Positions 4,943 to 5,261 of a DNA stretch of 5,261 bases are shown in pieces. How positions within the stretch are numbered: position 1 is the stretch's first letter; every line of letters begins with the position of its first letter. A program made the translations under genes and the position numbers. This DNA comes from Nitrososphaeraceae archaeon (lineage in GTDB: Archaea > Thermoproteota > Nitrososphaeria > Nitrososphaerales > Nitrososphaeraceae): the NCBI GenBank assembly GCA_021155845.1, contig JAJNBK010000072.1:1-5261 (forward strand). Reading direction: 5' to 3'. Below the pieces are notes generated by a model. It saw only the letters and a program-made list of their open reading frames with translations, did not search any database and was not told the DNA's origin.

Positions 4943-5147
4943 CGTAACCTGATAATCTAATGATTTACCCTTTTAAATATAGTAACCAATATCATATTTA
5001 GAATTGAATCCAATCAGTTAATCGGATATTAATAGAAAGGTTCAACAAAATTGGATTATTTGCAACAGCTAGCTAGATACTAGGTAGGTTAGGTGATGCA
5101 ATTTTATTCTTTTGATTTGGTAATATACAATTACATACTTTTCTCTT
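4943..5147. other. Intergenic stretch between the phaC end and the lysine-rich frame
   Basis: No open frame of interest was found on either strand. The stretch is AT-rich, with short CTAG/TAGG-type repeats at about 5071-5096. I see no clear terminator for phaC on the minus strand, nor a convincing promoter. Confidence 0.4.
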
Positions 5148-5261
5148 TTATCTTGATAGAATCCATTCTGCAGCCTTTGGCCATAAATTCTCATGTGCAA
5201 TATCACTAATGCATAGAGCCACATGACCACCAGGACTTTTAAGGAAATCTTTTTCTCTGCT
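5148..5261 (-). CDS. phaC: Class III poly(3-hydroxyalkanoate) synthase, C-terminal end (partial)
   Basis: The window cuts this gene: only the last 37 codons and the TAA (5148-5150) are present, entering from the right edge on the minus strand. They read SREKDFLKSPGGHVALCISD and IAHENLWPKAAEWILSR. The G-G-H-V motif is the final catalytic histidine of the Cys-Asp-His triad of PHA synthases (alpha/beta-hydrolase fold), and the WPKAAEWL-like end is characteristic of class III (PhaC of PhaC/PhaE) and archaeal enzymes. The enzyme joins (R)-3-hydroxyacyl-CoA units into storage polyester at the granule surface; class III enzymes need the PhaE partner, whose gene would be expected next to this one, outside the window. 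The visible part is intact. Confidence is high for the family but rests on a short fragment. Confidence 0.85.
   Translation of the reverse strand, partial: SREKDFLKSPGGHVALCISDIAHENLWPKAAEWILSR

Noticed and set aside
5036..5062. GGTTCAA resembling a tRNA T-loop
   Set aside because: No matching acceptor stem, anticodon arm or D arm can be drawn around it.
1..5261. CRISPR array, insertion sequence or attachment site
   Set aside because: No regularly spaced repeats, no transposase motif and no terminal inverted repeats with target duplication were seen.

Overview
The window looks like a piece of an ammonia-oxidising archaeon (Nitrososphaeria), most likely of the low-GC soil type such as Candidatus Nitrosocosmicus. 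This is inferred from the strong AT richness, the low coding density, the mix of protein families (a dodecin, a short single-finger C2H2 protein, a class III nucleotide cyclase, a class III polyhydroxyalkanoate synthase) and the absence of clear Shine-Dalgarno leaders. No rRNA, tRNA, CRISPR array or insertion sequence was found.

Layout. Left part (1-1257): an intact dodecin gene on the minus strand (196-408), followed to the right by two short minus-strand reading frames that look like broken genes. One is a zinc-ribbon-like gene with an in-frame stop (598-762). The other is a basic small protein with one frameshift (817-973). Positions 974-1257 hold no gene; they contain an operator-like dyad and the promoter of the next unit.

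Centre (1258-2783): the only sizeable intact genes, a two-gene plus-strand operon. It encodes a P-loop kinase (170 aa) and an APH/kinase-like protein (338 aa) that overlap by ATGA. In many organisms these two domains are one protein in the opposite order. An A_AAA_AAG heptamer just before the junction is in the right register to join the two frames by -1 frameshifting.

Right part (2784-5261): mostly degraded DNA. It holds an intact C2H2 mini zinc-finger gene (3191-3316, minus), a clear class III adenylate/guanylate cyclase pseudogene (about 3805-4305, minus; three frame changes and one internal stop), and an unrecognised plus-strand frame with one stop (4421-4750). A membrane-anchored lysine-rich minus-strand frame with one stop follows (4706-4942). 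The last 37 codons of phaC, including the catalytic His, enter from the right edge (5148-5261, minus).

The intact genes suggest flavin handling, an uncharacterised phosphotransfer pair, a small DNA- or RNA-binding protein and carbon storage, but apart from the kinase/APH pair there is no sign that they act together. The main theme is gene decay around a few intact units. Because several neighbouring frames carry single lesions, assembly indels must be excluded, although the two long central genes are intact.
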